From the NCBI GenBank assembly GCA_003427395.1, contig BFEA01000015.1:4567584-4631583 (forward strand): a DNA stretch of 64,000 bases, given 5' to 3'. Origin of the DNA: Chara braunii (taxonomy: Eukaryota > Streptophyta > Charophyceae > Charales > Characeae). The translations under genes and the position numbers were made by a program. The first letter of the stretch is position 1, and every line of letters starts with the position of its first letter. The notes beneath the pieces were generated by a model, which was not told where the DNA came from, searched no databases, and worked only from the letters and a program-made list of their open reading frames with translations. Shown here in pieces: positions 11,080-22,365 of this stretch.

Positions 11080-12049
11080 NNNNNNNNNNNNNNNNNNNNN
11101 NNNNNNNNNNNNNNNNNNNNNNNNNNNNNNNNNNNNNNNNNNNNNNNNNNNNNNNNNNNNNNNNNNNNNNNNNNNNNNNNNNNNNNNNNNNNNNNNNNNN
11201 NNNNNNNNNNNNNNNNNNNNNNNNNNNNNNNNNNNNNNNNNNNNNNNNNNNNNNNNNNNNNNNNNNNNNNNNNNNNNNNNNNNNNNNNNNNNNNNNNNNN
11301 NNNNNNNNNNNNNNNNNNNNNNNNNNNNNNNNNNNNNNNNNNNNNNNNNNNNNNNNNNNNNNNNNNNNNNNNNNNNNNNNNNNNNNNNNNNNNNNNNNNN
11401 NNNNNNNNNNNNNNNNNNNNNNNNNNNNNNNNNNNNNNNNNNNNNNNNNNNNNNNNNNNNNNNNNNNNNNNNNNNNNNNNNNNNNNNNNNNNNNNNNNNN
11501 NNNNNNNNNNNNNNNNNNNNNNNNNNNNNNNNNNNNNNNNNNNNNNNNNNNNNNNNNNNNNNNNNNNNNNNNNNNNNNNNNNNNNNNNNNNNNNNNNNNN
11601 NNNNNNNNNNNNNNNNNNNNNNNNNNNNNNNNNNNNNNNNNNNNNNNNNNNNNNNNNNNNNNNNNNNNNNNNNNNNNNNNNNNNNNNNNNNNNNNNNNNN
11701 NNNNNNNNNNNNNNNNNNNNNNNNNNNNNNNNNNNNNNNNNNNNNNNNNNNNNNNNNNNNNNNNNNNNNNNNNNNNNNNNNNNNNNNNNNNNNNNNNNNN
11801 NNNNNNNNNNNNNNNNNNNNNNNNNNNNNNNNNNNNNNNNNNNNNNNNNNNNNNNNNNNNNNNNNNNNNNNNNNNNNNNNNNNNNNNNNNNNNNNNNNNN
11901 NNNNNNNNNNNNNNNNNNNNNNNNNNNNNNNNNNNNNNNNNNNNNNNNNNNNNNNNNNNNNNNNNNNNNNNNNNNNNNNNNNNNNNNNNNNNNNNNNNNN
12001 NNNNNNNNNNNNNNNNNNNNNNNNNNNNNNNNNNNNNNNNNNNNNNNNN
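11080..12049. other. Assembly gap (970 N)
   Basis: Run of N inside the hAT-like element. Open frames reported across it (about 370-524 codons) are artefacts of reading N as open. The palindromic, GC-rich interior probably caused the break. Confidence 0.99.
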
Positions 12050-12136
12050 TCGTCCGCCGATGGTGCCCCACCATGTCCCGCCCTCCCTCCTTCCCGCCGC
12101 TGCCCAAGCACCTTCCCGCCACTGTCGTCCAGCCAT

Positions 12137-12231
12137 CCCCGCCTCCGAAAAATTTTGTTGGGGAAGGGTCTGCCGAATTCGAATTTTCGAATTCGGCAGG
12201 CCCTTCCCCCAAAAAAATTTCGGAGGCGGGG
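12137..12231. repeat. 95-bp near-perfect palindrome
   Basis: Arms of about 47 bp meet at 12184. The inner 23 bp (GGGAAGGG, one mismatch, CTGCCGAATTCGAA) are almost perfect. The outer part pairs CCCCGCCTCCGAAA with its complement, with small differences in the A/T run. It lies within the right half of the hAT-like element and would extrude as a cruciform. Confidence 0.9.
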
Positions 12232-12442
12232 CGCGGCCGGTTTCCCGAGTGGCGCGACCCAGGCGTCAATTTTGTCGGGGTGGGGGCCCGCCGTCCGAAC
12301 GAGAACCCGAGTTTTTTTTTTTTTTGCCATCCCTATTTAATGTTGTGCGCGACGCTGCTGTGCGTTGTGCGGTGCGTGGCGCTACGTGCGCAAACCGTGC
12401 GCAAACCGGCGCACCGACGTGCGCCGCAACTATGGTATTCAC

Positions 12443-13400
12443 TGATGATGGGTATTCGTAAATTTCTTGTCACTAATTAGGGGTGTTGTTTTGTTCCTTA
12501 GTTATTAAAAGAAAGTCATTCCAGCTTTGGGTATGGTTTCAACAGATCCTGGTTCGGGAAGAACTCCAACCCTGGGGATTAAAAGGTGAAGGAAAGGAAA
12601 AAAAAGAAAGGTAGAGACAGGTTGTGGTGACGGGGGCAGTCGTACCTCATGTGAGCTCTGATTCTTCCTGGACAAAAGCTAATCTGCTGGCCCTGCTGAA
12701 GACTTCATTTCCTCATGAGGTCAAGGGAGACATACTCTCTGGGCTCGTCTCCTGAAATCGTGTGCCTCCTTCAACTGTCACCATTTCTCCCTGGATTTGA
12801 GGATGATGGCTTCAACAACCTTTCGTTGACTTTCCTTCTACATGTCTAATTACTGTCTCTCATTTTCCTCCCTCTAGACTTTCACAACTTCCCCGTTCCT
12901 AGAATAGCCATTTTGCTCCTGCTCTCGCCACTTTGAGCAGAAAACCTTGTATCGCTGGAGATCATCTGCCTAATCAGAAATGCGTACTTCCTTCTTATGC
13001 CTACTCTTGTGGTTATAACTCTTGAACTAAGATGAGTTGACTAGCGTCGACCAGTAAAGTGAGAATGTAAGATACTCATTCCTCTTTCTCTCTCTTTTGG
13101 CAGCCCGAAGCTTCAACCCTTCTTTTGGGCCGCTTGTTAGTATCCATTATCTCTTTCCCATCACTCTCCCCCGTACCATGCTACATCAACCAGGCTGTTA
13201 GCTGGGGGGGGGAAGGGATCTGGGAATTCGCTACTCGGTCGCATTGGGATAGAGTCGTCCAACTTGGTCCAGTCGTTGAGAAGGAGTCTGTAATCTCTGA
13301 TTATCCCTTTGTTGTCCAACATCCCTTCCTGTTACACTTTTTCCCCTTTCCATTCCACCTCTCCCCCTTGTTTCCCTTTCGCGTCAGCATTTGCAGAATT
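12443..13400. other. No gene seen; probable LINE 3' tail region
   Basis: Between the hAT-like insertion and the C-terminus of the minus-strand LINE ORF2. It presumably holds the LINE 3' UTR. No poly-T tract (a minus-strand poly-A) marks its end, so the 3' limit is unknown. Confidence 0.45.
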
Positions 13401-13479
13401 CTTGTATCCTTTACTTAATTTCATTCTGTGTATAAATGTGTTTGATTTCTGTTTTAACTCTCTCCCATCGTGCTATTAT

Positions 13480-14900
13480 GTTTGTATGGATCTGTTGTTG
13501 TATGCTCTCCATAAATTGTGGCCCTTCCAACCTCACGCCCTCCATTTCATAGGTGCAGCGACGTCTCTAGAGTACCCACAATACTGCCATGCGTCCTTGT
13601 TTAAAAATGTTGAGAGTGAAGTCGTCAGGTTGCTCAGAGGGCCATCTTTCAAACAACAGGGTTTTCCAGTCCCATAGCCAGGGTGCCCCTGTTCCAAGCT
13701 GATCCCAGATTCTATCCCACCATCGCCAGAGCCAGACTGCTCTGGGGCATTACAAAAAGATGTGTTCTATTGTTTCTGGTTTCTTCCTTGATGGGAATGC
13801 GCTGGAGCATAATTTACACCAAGGGAGGGAAAGTCCTCTTTGTTCAAGGGTGGTTCTGTCTATCAACCAGTTATTGGTTGGTAGGCACAGATGCTCCATT
13901 CGCCATTGCAGGGAGGCCAGATTTGCAGGTTTCTTTTTAGTCGGTTGGAACTATTTCACATTCCTCAGTGATTCTTTGCTAATGTTCAAGTGTTTCATCC
14001 ATCTCGCTTCCACTTAATCCCGCAGATGTATTTTTGGCTAGACCAGTCTGTATGTTGTTTTGACTGCGATGTTATGCAGCGTTTTAGTACTGGTTCTACC
14101 CCTGCCAATTGTGTTTGTCCATGCCCACTCTAAAGCGTCCAGAGGTAGTTCAGATATCAGTGTGTCTGGGGAGAAGGACACCCATCTATCCTTCACCCAC
14201 AGCACCCTAATTTTTTAGAGTCCGTCCTCCCCGACGAATTGTATTTGTTCTGGACTGGTCCTTTGGAGAGAGTTGTCATTACCAACTATGAACATATCTA
14301 CCACCAACTGGGCTCTTTGGGTCACAGCACACCACATTGCCCATCTCCCCCTGACGGCCCCGGATTGCTACCCAGTCGGATTTTTGTATTGAGGGTCCTT
14401 TTCTCAGAATTTTCCACCAAAGAAGGGGGACGCATTCTATTAGATTTTCCAGCGCCTCCTCTGGCCTGTGGCAGTATCTCAGTTTTTTCTTGAGTCGGTC
14501 CCCAGTAATCCAATCCCTTCTATCCGCATCCTAGATATCCCTTATTTTAAGAACTCCCCTTTACACCCATCCTTTCCAAGGGGAATCCATGCATGCAGAA
14601 CTTAGCCCCTTGGATTCGTTATCCCTTTATTCCCAAACAGTGGTTGGCGGGTCACTTCTTCCGATATTTCAGGATAACTTTTATCCGGTAGGGGGAGGTT
14701 CCTCCATATCTGTAGGAGGGTTAGCCAGAAGGGGTCGTTGTGTATATCATTCCTTGCCTCTTGTTTTGGCGAATCAGTCGGGAGGTTTTCTTGCCGAGAC
14801 CGTCGCCGCGGAATTGGTCAATCCCTATTTTAAATCCATATGAGCGGATTGATGTGAGCTGGTGTTTCCGGAGCTAATCTTGAGATATGTTCCAAGGCTA
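13480..14900 (-). pseudogene. LINE ORF2 C-terminus with zf-RVT
   Basis: On the minus strand, about 13880-13680, a frame reads CKLCSSAFPSRKK, then ETIEHIFL, a stop, and CPRAVWLWRWWDRIW. The CxxC...H...C spacing and the following Trp-rich segment are those of the zf-RVT domain that ends plant L1 ORF2 proteins. The one stop replaces a codon inside the finger. Upstream to 14900 the connection region is open in short pieces only. The product would take part in nucleic-acid binding during target-primed reverse transcription. Confidence 0.75.
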
Positions 14901-16530
14901 GCTCTTTCCATGGGATGTGTGGGCAGAAGAACAAGCGCTTGAGCCACTATCTGACCAGTGTCTTGGCTTGTATTGTCGGGTCAATTATGCCCAATCCCCC
15001 TTTTGTTTTGGGTTGGGTAATCGCCTGCCATGCGACCCTATTGAGTACATTCTGTTTTTCATGGTCCCCCCGCCATAAAAATGCAGCTAGTTGTCATTGG
15101 AGGGAGCGTAGGGTGGTCTTATCCAACCCCCAGATGACTGACCTGTACCAAAGGGAGGCGAGCACCACATTGTTAATCACCAGGGTCCTGTCAATGAGCG
15201 AGGTATGTTTGTCTTTCCATAGTGCTAGCTTTTCCAAGGGAGGCCTGACTATCCATTCGTTGTTGGTTAATGGTCTGCCGTTTGCTGTCAAGGAAACTCC
15301 GAGGAGTCTGATCGGGGTCTCTTGAGGTAGCCACCTAACCTTTGGTTGTTCCAGGGGTCTTACACCCTGATGATGAATGCACCATCCCAATGTCTTGTTT
15401 CCTTAATTGAATTTCATATCAGATAGGGAACATAAGCGATCCATCATATTATGGATTTCTTTCATTGATTCCCGGGTTGCATCCACCATCAGGGTCAGGT
15501 CGTTTGCAAACATAGAGCAAACCGGGATAGCTTCTTTTGGAATCGAGGATAGTTGTATTATTTGGATCATGGCTTTGTGAGTTCTCATGTTTGTTGCAAG
15601 CGCTTCCATGATTATTACGAAAAAGAATGGGGCTAATGGTTCACCTTGTCTTACGGATCTTTGCAGGTTGATTGGTGGCGCCGGGTTACCATTGACCATG
15701 ACTCTAGTTGTTGCGTTTTTATGAAGGATTTGCACCCATCGTCTGAAACTGGGTCCGGAATTAAGTTTTTCGGACATTTATCTACGAATATCCAGTCCAC
15801 GTGGTCGTAGGCTTTCTCAAAATCAATTAAGATGATCGCAACATTCCGTTTAGATTGTCTTGCTAGTTTAATCACCTCATTGACTAACATGATATTATCC
15901 TAGATGTCCCTGCTCTTGATGACTCCCGTCTGGTTTGGGTGTATAATGTCGTTTATTACCTTGGTCAGTCGATTTGTCAGTGCCTTAGCCACCATCTTGT
16001 AGACCACTGTAAGGATTGTGATTGGTCTATAGTTCCTTATATTAGTCCTTGCTTCTTTCTTGTATATGAGTGTTATAACCTCTTGGCCTACAAATTCTCT
16101 TGTCTGACCTACCCCCCATATCGCTTTATAGTAGTCCATTAAGTCATGTGAGATGTCTTCCCACATCACCTCTTATAATTTTTTGGGTAGACCATCTATG
16201 CCCGAGGTTTTTTCCTCCTCCATAAGCATCAGTGTTGTCCATACTTCTCCCTTTGTGAGAGACTTCTCTAGCAACTATTTTTGTTGTTCCGTCAGTGTTT
16301 TGGTGGGGAGGAGCAGAAACTCATCGATTTCCTTCAGCCTTTGCACCTCTCTACACTCTGATGTGAAGAGGTTTTGATAGAAATCTCTTGCTATTTTTGT
16401 GCAGGCTGCTGTTGATGTTAACAGCGGGCCTTGGTGGGCATTCGGATCCTCCAGGGCTTCTATAGCCGATCTCCCAAGTTTAGTCCTCACCATTGTGAAA
16501 AATCTTGTATCCATGACTCCTTCCATATTT
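14900..16530 (-). pseudogene. LINE reverse transcriptase
   Basis: The RT domain is spread over three minus-strand frames. Residues from 16169 downward read VITLIYKKEARTNIRNYRPI and LTNRLTKVINDIIHPNQTG (fingers). From 15890, AIILIDFEKAYDHVDW is motif A with its catalytic Asp. From 15777, SVRQGEPLAPFFFVIIMEAL is motif B. MFANDLTLMV is motif C, where the usual ADD has become AND. The thumb region lies at 15390-15094 (WKDKHTSLIDRTLVINNVVL). It copies LINE RNA at the nicked target in living elements. Here motif C and the frame are both damaged. Confidence 0.88.
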
Positions 16531-17756
16531 TGCTTGTGAAGTTTGTCCCGGATCCTTATGCCCCGTCATCGGTGTTCCATTCGTTCTAGGATCCGGACCT
16601 CTAATGCTTGTATTTCGTTGGCTAGTTTTTTTTACCTTATGTTGCTACTCATATCATATTCTTATTGTTAGAGATCCTGTAATCTATGTTGAAGGTCCAT
16701 TTCTTCTGTGTTGTGTCGAGCTGCGAGCAGTTTTTAGTATTCATTGCACTTGCGGCCTAGGAATGTCAGGCCGTTGTTGAACCATAATATGCCATCCTGG
16801 ATCAGTTCCTTTTGTTGGCGCCAATAGGCCCAGACTTCTTTCAAATAGGTCCTAAAGCGGTCTATGGTCAGCAAAGATGTGTTAAGTTCCCAAAATCTCC
16901 TCCCTTGATCTAACTTTTTTCGGAATGAGAATATGGTCAGACACATTGCATGGTCCAGCTCCGGGTGGGGGCTGCAGGGAAAGATTTCTGCCATTTGCAG
17001 AGCTCCTTGCAATTCCTCAGAGATTAGAATTAGATCAATGCGTGATTTAGATACTTTCTCTGCCTGTTTTTTTTTTTAAAGCAGATGAACTTACGCCGGG
17101 TAGGGAATGCTTGCCTTTATGTGTCTATAAGATGGATAGTTTGTGTTAGATCAGCTATGGTCTCTTCGTCACTCTCTACGTAGAAGGAGCAAGGGAATGA
17201 AATTTTCCATCTATCTAACCATCGATCCAAAGCTGAAATTTCCTACCATTATTATCGGTATGCCCACCGCCAGTTTTATTTTAAGTCCTTCAAAGAAGCG
17301 TTGTCGTTCCCTAGGGTCGTTCGGGCCATAGACGTTTAGGATGCTAACCACCTTTATTTCCAACATCGTGAGGATATACACCCATTTCCCATCTTCCTGG
17401 TCTACCTCCTAGTGGAGTGGTTCCACCCTCGACCCCGAGGGGAGCCAAACAGCCACTCCTCCACCGCCTGGTTTTGGGGCGTAGGCGCGGTAGGCCTGGT
17501 ATGGCCAGAGCTCTTTGTGCACATGGTTATGCTCAGGGCTGTCTGCTAGGTGGGTTTCCTGTAAGCATATGACATCGGGCCAGCTTCTTCCTTCCACCCC
17601 TCTCAGGAGTTCCATAATCGTTCGTTGTTTAGTGTGTTTTGCTGATGCCAGTCCGTTGACGTTTAGCGAGCTCAGATCTAGGTCATCTGCCCTTTTGTTG
17701 AGCGTCAATTGTTTATCTTTGTTATACAGCGCGTCTATTACATTCATGCCTTGCAT
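16530..17756 (-). pseudogene. LINE AP-like endonuclease (ORF2 N-terminus)
   Basis: The likely start is the Met at 17756 or just upstream. The first 115 codons contain LSSLNVNGLASAKH and PDVICLQETHL, the Asn and Glu motifs of exonuclease-endonuclease-phosphatase enzymes. After a stop, other frames give VVSILNVYGPNDPRERQRFF and IPIIMVGNFSFGS, where GDFN would be expected. Then come SRIDLILIS and ELDHAM near 16940, the terminal DH motif. It nicks target DNA to prime reverse transcription. The D-to-N change in GDFN and the stops disable it. Confidence 0.85.
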
Positions 17757-17932
17757 TCCTTACCTTAATTATTCCTGAGAGCTGGTTGTTTATTTGTCAT
17801 TCCTCTTTTTTTTTTTTTTAGAATGACAACCATGGTTTTTTGTCCAGTGGGCCCCCCGCCTGGAGAGTGCCATGTGTCAGCAATGTTGTTAGGAAGGTTT
17901 CGATATCTACTTAAGACCAGGGGTCACAGGCC

Positions 17933-19692
17933 TTAATCTTGAGTAGTTCCAAATCCATCAGCGTCTCTTGGTTGAACCAGCGGATACCCACCACCCTTGC
18001 CTACATATATCTCAAGTATACATCTTTGGTAGACAGTCTGTGCTCGCCATACGAGATCAGCAGGGAGGAGGAGGCACCCGACGGAAGGCGGTCTTGGGTC
18101 AGTTGGGCTATATCTGACTTCATGAGTGTTGGACCACCTCCCCATGCTGTGAGGGAGAGGAGGAACGTCGATCGACCTTTCATGGTGATTTCCCTGTGAG
18201 TCGCCCCTAATGGTATTGAGAGGCCTAGTTCCCATGAATCGTCCCTGCGTCTGACCGGTATCAGGAGCAAACCTTTATCCAGTGGCGTGTTCGCCGTCCC
18301 CCCTTTATCGAGCAAATGACGATTTTTTTGGCGTTTGCTTGTAAGGTCCAAGTTTGGGGGGTTGGGGGGGTTAGGGGGGGTGGTCAGGCTCTGCATCTTT
18401 CTCGGTTCTTGCTGTGTGGCCACTTCCGATTGCCAGGCGGCCAGTGCAAGGCACATGCCTTCTTCGTCCTTCCCGTTCCTCTCTTCTTCCTCCTGTTCCC
18501 CTTCCGCCTTCTGTCTCTCTACGCCCTCTCTCGCCGTTCTTTTTCCAATTTCCAACCTTTCTTTCTCCCCTCCTTCCCTGTTGTCTGTTCCATCCCCTAC
18601 CACCTCCTCTGTCTCCTAACATTCCTTCTCTCCTTCGTCCCCCGTCTTCTGATTTTCTCTCTCCCCTTGCTCCTCGTTCGTTTTCACTATTATAACCTCT
18701 TCATGTTGTTTAGGCCCTTTCGGGGTGGGTTCTTCCGACCGGGCCGTGTGGAGATCTCCATTATTTTTGGGTGAAGGGTCAATGTCCAGATTGTCATTCT
18801 TCCCTTCCTTGGTAGTGTCGCTCCCGGGTGGCTGGAAGCGGTTGAGAACGATGGTGAGGAGTTCTTGGCAGGTTTCTGGGTCGTTTATTTCTTCTGGCAG
18901 GCCATTCAACTGGGCAAGTTGAAGACTCTCACTATTTTCAAGAAGCGAGATTAAAGCCATGTACGTGCCATCCCAAAATTCTTCGTTTCTGCCCTGATAC
19001 TTTATCTGAAGGTTGTCCATCAGTCATTCTGCCAACAACTTCAATCTATCTCCTTGGTTGTTGTTTATTATGTTCTAAGTTGTGTTATCTTGTGAGGTAT
19101 GTTCCCCTCCTGCTTCTACAGCATCTTCCATTTCATTCTTGCCATTTTTTGCCCGGGATAACTTCTACTTCCATCGGGATCATTCCGAAAGCCATCTAAA
19201 AAACGTCCTTATTTTGGTGAGAGCCGATTCTGTCACCCGTGTCCGTCCGTTCTGGTACCTTCCTCTTTCATTCTTGCCATCTTTTGCCCCCCCCCCCACC
19301 CCCCTCCCCTTTTTTTGGTCATTCAGTCGGTCCCCTGTTGGCAGGTAGTCTCCTGTTGCCGATCCCTTCGCTAATTGCTTCTATTTCTTTTGTGCGTTGC
19401 TTTGTTGTAAATGTGTCTGTCCAGGCTGATTAACCTTTTGGGGGGGTGCAGTTGCTACCGGCCGGGGGACTTGTTCCTGTGCTCCTGAGGGGTTTGTTGT
19501 GTGACTTGGTCTACCCCCTGGTTTGTTGTCGGTTGTTCCCTGTCGGGACATCCAATCAATCGGTGGCTTGGTGACCCTGCATTGGTCTCCTCTACCCACC
19601 CAGGTCCATCTCTTGGCCTGTCCTTTTGAATCCAGCTCCTCCAGATATACCCAGCCATCATGTCCCAGGGTGACTGTGTACCATCTGTTCAA
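17933..19692 (-). pseudogene. LINE ORF1, C-terminal extension
   Basis: Long minus-strand frames between the zinc knuckle and ORF2. They hold a Glu/Arg-rich stretch (about 18600-18400), a Pro/Asn-rich spacer, and a folded-looking block (18300-18000) with DDSWELGLSIPLGATHRE, LISYGEHRLSTKDVYL and, past a stop, VGIRWFNQETLMDLELLKIK. The 19692-19381 part has YTVTLGHDGWVYLEEL. I do not recognise these blocks as a named domain. By position they belong to ORF1, which would then be unusually long for an L1-type element. Confidence 0.5.
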
Positions 19693-19728
19693 TCTGTGAG
19701 GATCACGTTGTAGCCTTCGTGCTGTTTA

Positions 19729-21092
19729 TCAATTGTTATTCGGGTGCAGGGGACATGCAGATTTTGTGCACAGGTGGCCGTACGCTCTGCACTTTAAGCA
19801 CCAGGGTTTAAATTTGTATGCAGCGTGGATTTTCCCTCCCATCTTAAATGGGATGATATCATCGATGGAAAAGGGTTGGTCCCTAGGAAGATCCAGGGCT
19901 AACATCACATAGTCATCCCTTTTTGCCACATATGACGGTAGTGGGTCAATGAAGTTCACTATCGTGTATTGTTGTGTCAGGTCGTGTATGAATGTGGCTT
20001 GTAGTTCCACCGGGATGTGCCTCAGTTCAACCCAAAAGTAATCCTTCATCATTTGTTCTTTTTCTTCCTCCGGGGTGAGTTTTTTTGGCTGCCGTGGATA
20101 TATGCGTACCTCTGACCTCTCTCATTGAAGCCTTCTCCATTCGTCCATCCGTTGTTTGTCCTGTGTGAATAGGCTCAAGATCGTGAAGACGGTCGATGAT
20201 AAAGGTTGTATAAAAAAAAAATATTGGACTGCCTCCTGGCTGCCCTTCATTTCCTCCAGTCTTCTGCATATCCACCTTATCTTATCGTTTAGTGAGTTTT
20301 GTGTAACATCTCCCTGGAACACCCAATTGCTAGCATGTTTTATATATGCTCGGTCCCTTTCGTCCAGCTTCCCAATGTTTTCATCATAGTCTTTCGTCCT
20401 CCCTGGTCCACCACTTGCCTTTCCGAGGGGAGGAGGAAGAGGGTGAGGAAGTATGCCCTTGCCGAGGAGAGGTTCTTTAAAGACACTCTCAGGTCGTCTT
20501 TCATTCCTTGTTGTGGATCCGCTGCGGAGCATTACAGGGTCTTCTCCTGCATTGTGGCCCTCACCCGCTGTGCCCATGAGGGTTTCACTTCCTCTTTTGG
20601 CTATGTCTCTTTCTTCCCCCCCATATTTCCCCTTGTTTGCCTGCTTCCTTTTTTTTCTCTTCTTCAATCAACATCTCATCCTCTTCCCGATCCTTCATCT
20701 CCACTTCTATCCCCCTCATCTCCACTTACCCCCCCTTTTATCTTTGTTGCTCCCTCTTGTTCTTGTCGAGGGGCTCCGTCCACCCTATTCTCTTCTGCTC
20801 CCATATCTTGGTCATGTTGAGGGGGAATCCTTTCATTTGCCATCGCCCCAGACTCTGTCCAGGTTCTCCCGTCAATGTTTTTCTTATGGGCAGTCTGGCC
20901 GGTACTCTCAAGTATGACTGTATTGCTTCCAGGGCGGAGCCGAGGCGTTTGGGACGGAGGCAATTTTCGATTCGTTGGTCGTTCATAGGGCGTGCAGGGT
21001 AATTGTCTACGCATGGTGTGCCTCATAGCGCCTTGGAAAAAAATCAGGGAGCTCACTCCTCTGGCCTTTCCATATCCCATGACCATTGTCAC
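19729..21092 (-). pseudogene. LINE ORF1 with DUF4283-like region and CCHC knuckle
   Basis: From 20052 to 19729 the minus frame reads DYFWVELRHIPVEL and VMLALDLPRDQPF and ends with CLKCRAYGHLCTKSACPLHP, a CCHC-type zinc knuckle. This is the layout of plant LINE ORF1 proteins (a DUF4283-like fold followed by zf-CCHC_4). The upstream frames (20667-20122, 21092-20676) are basic and Pro-rich and contain ASNWVFQGDVTQNSLNDKI. ORF1 coats LINE RNA. Two frameshifts near 20250 and 20670 interrupt it. Confidence 0.72.
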
Positions 21093-21239
21093 CTAATGAT
21101 TTTCGTTCCCTGGTGTCTGTGATTATCACTTTTTATTTTTTTTGCTGACTCAGTGGAAGGTGGGGAGGGGATTTCCTTTTCTTGGAAGGTGGGGAGGGGA
21201 TGTGGATGTGGGAGGGTGTGGCGGACACACACCTGCTCT

Positions 21240-21893
21240 TCGTCGTTCTCTTCGTCTTTCTGTCTTCTGGATGTCCCGCAGTGCACTTATACCTCTCCTT
21301 CTTGTCGTCCCTCGCCCGTCGTTCTCTTCGTCTCTTCCTGTCTTCCTTCACCCCTCCTCCCTCTCTCTTCCAGCGTCTGTTTCCTTTTGTCGTCCCGAAC
21401 TCTTTTCCTAATGCGCTCTCTATTTTGAGTCTTCGTCTTCTGGGGGTTTATCTCCGTTGTTGTTTCCGTTGTTCCCTTCGTTTTTCTGTCTTGTGGATGC
21501 TCTCCCTTCCTATCTTCACCACCTCTCCTTCATGTCCTCCTTCGCCCCCCCTCCCTCTTGTTTGTCGTTGAACTCGATCTAATGGTCGTCGTTGACCTGT
21601 CTCTTCTCCGTTCGTCAAGCCCTTTCACACCCTTTGGTGACGTCAAAGGCTCTACACTCTCCATTTTGAGTTTTCGTCCTCTGGGGGATTTTCTCCACTG
21701 TTGCCCCCGTCATTCCTTTTGATTTTCTGTCTTCCGGATGCTCTCCCTTCCTGCCTCCACCACCTCTGATTCCTGTCCGCCTTCGCCCCCCTCCCTCTTG
21801 TTCACCGTTGAATTTGATCGAAGAGTCGCCGTTGACATGTCTCTTCTCCGTCCGTTAGGCCGTTTCACACACTTTGGTAATCGTCAAATCCTT
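21240..21893 (-). repeat. LINE 5' monomers, about 240 bp, 2.5 copies
   Basis: TATTTTGAGTCTTCGTC at 21421 recurs as CATTTTGAGTTTTCGTC at 21662 (offset 241). CTCTTCTCCGT at 21601 recurs at 21841 (offset 240). A third, more degraded part-copy lies at about 21240-21415 (offset near 226). They sit directly 5' of ORF1 in the element's orientation, so they are candidates for promoter monomers like those of some mammalian L1s. Confidence 0.75.
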
Positions 21894-21951
21894 ACTCCAC
21901 TTTGACCCCACTTGGTGTTAGCCGATATTGCCACGTGGCGAAAATGCAGCA

Positions 21952-22365
21952 GCTATGGAGTCCTAAGTGGAACCCCTTTGCCAGGGATCAGACCACAATT
22001 GCACGTCAACCCGTGACGCGACGTGGTCTAGCGCCGATGTCTCACCGCGCGGCTGTAAAACTGTCCCCTAGTTATTGATGGCCCTTTTTCTTTTTTCTTT
22101 TTTCTTTCTTTGTTTTATAAAAAGTCCATGGTGTTGTAGCTGTCTCTTATACACATCTAGATGTGTATAAGAGACAGGCTATGGAGTCCTAAGTGGAACC
22201 CCTTTGCCAGGGATCAGACCACAATTGCACGTCAACCCGTGACGCGACGTGGTCTAGCGCCGATGTCTCACCGCGCGGCTGTAAAACTGTCCCCTAGTTA
22301 TTGATGGCCCTTTTTCTTTTTTCTTTTTTCTTTCTTTGTTTTATAAAAAGTCCATGGTGTTGTAG
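21952..22365. repeat. Exact 188-bp duplication flanking adapter (artefact)
   Basis: Bases 21952-22139 and 22178-22365 are the same 188 bp, starting GCTATGGAGTCC and ending GGTGTTGTAG. They are separated only by the 38-bp synthetic adapter. The real genome most likely carries this segment once. Confidence 0.95.
22140..22177. other. Nextera mate-pair junction adapter left in assembly
   Basis: The 38 bases are the Tn5 mosaic-end sequence CTGTCTCTTATACACATCT followed immediately by its reverse complement. This is the junction adapter made when Nextera mate-pair fragments are circularised. It is synthetic and must not be read as an inverted repeat or transposon end of the organism. Confidence 0.98.

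Larger units (their letters stand above)
10901..12434. mobile_element. hAT-like non-autonomous TIR element
   Basis: The ends are inverted copies. The left end reads CATAGTTGCGGCGCAC and the right end is its reverse complement. Flanking it is an identical 8-bp duplication, GTATTCAC, at 10893-10900 and 12435-12442. An 8-bp target duplication is the signature of hAT-superfamily insertion. The subterminal 100 bp on both sides are packed with GTGCGC/TGTGCG words and share GTGCGCCGGTTT, as expected for transposase binding sites. An N-gap hides the centre. No transposase is visible in the sequenced parts, so it is probably non-autonomous. Confidence 0.8.
13400..21893 (-). mobile_element. L1-type LINE, nearly full-length, decayed
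   Basis: Read on the minus strand the order is 5' monomer repeats (21893-21240), ORF1 (about 21092-17933), then ORF2 with AP endonuclease (from 17756), RT and a C-terminal zf-RVT zinc finger (to about 13480). That is the plan of plant and algal L1-clade LINEs. Stops and frameshifts are scattered throughout. The element appears complete in order but long dead. Confidence 0.88.

Noticed and set aside
10746-12480. Very long open frames on both strands
   Set aside because: They cross the 970-N gap; N codons contain no stops. The same applies to frames over 26214-26548 and 38552-39109.
22140-22177. Natural 19-bp inverted repeat of a transposon
   Set aside because: The sequence is the commercial Tn5 mosaic-end junction, not genomic.
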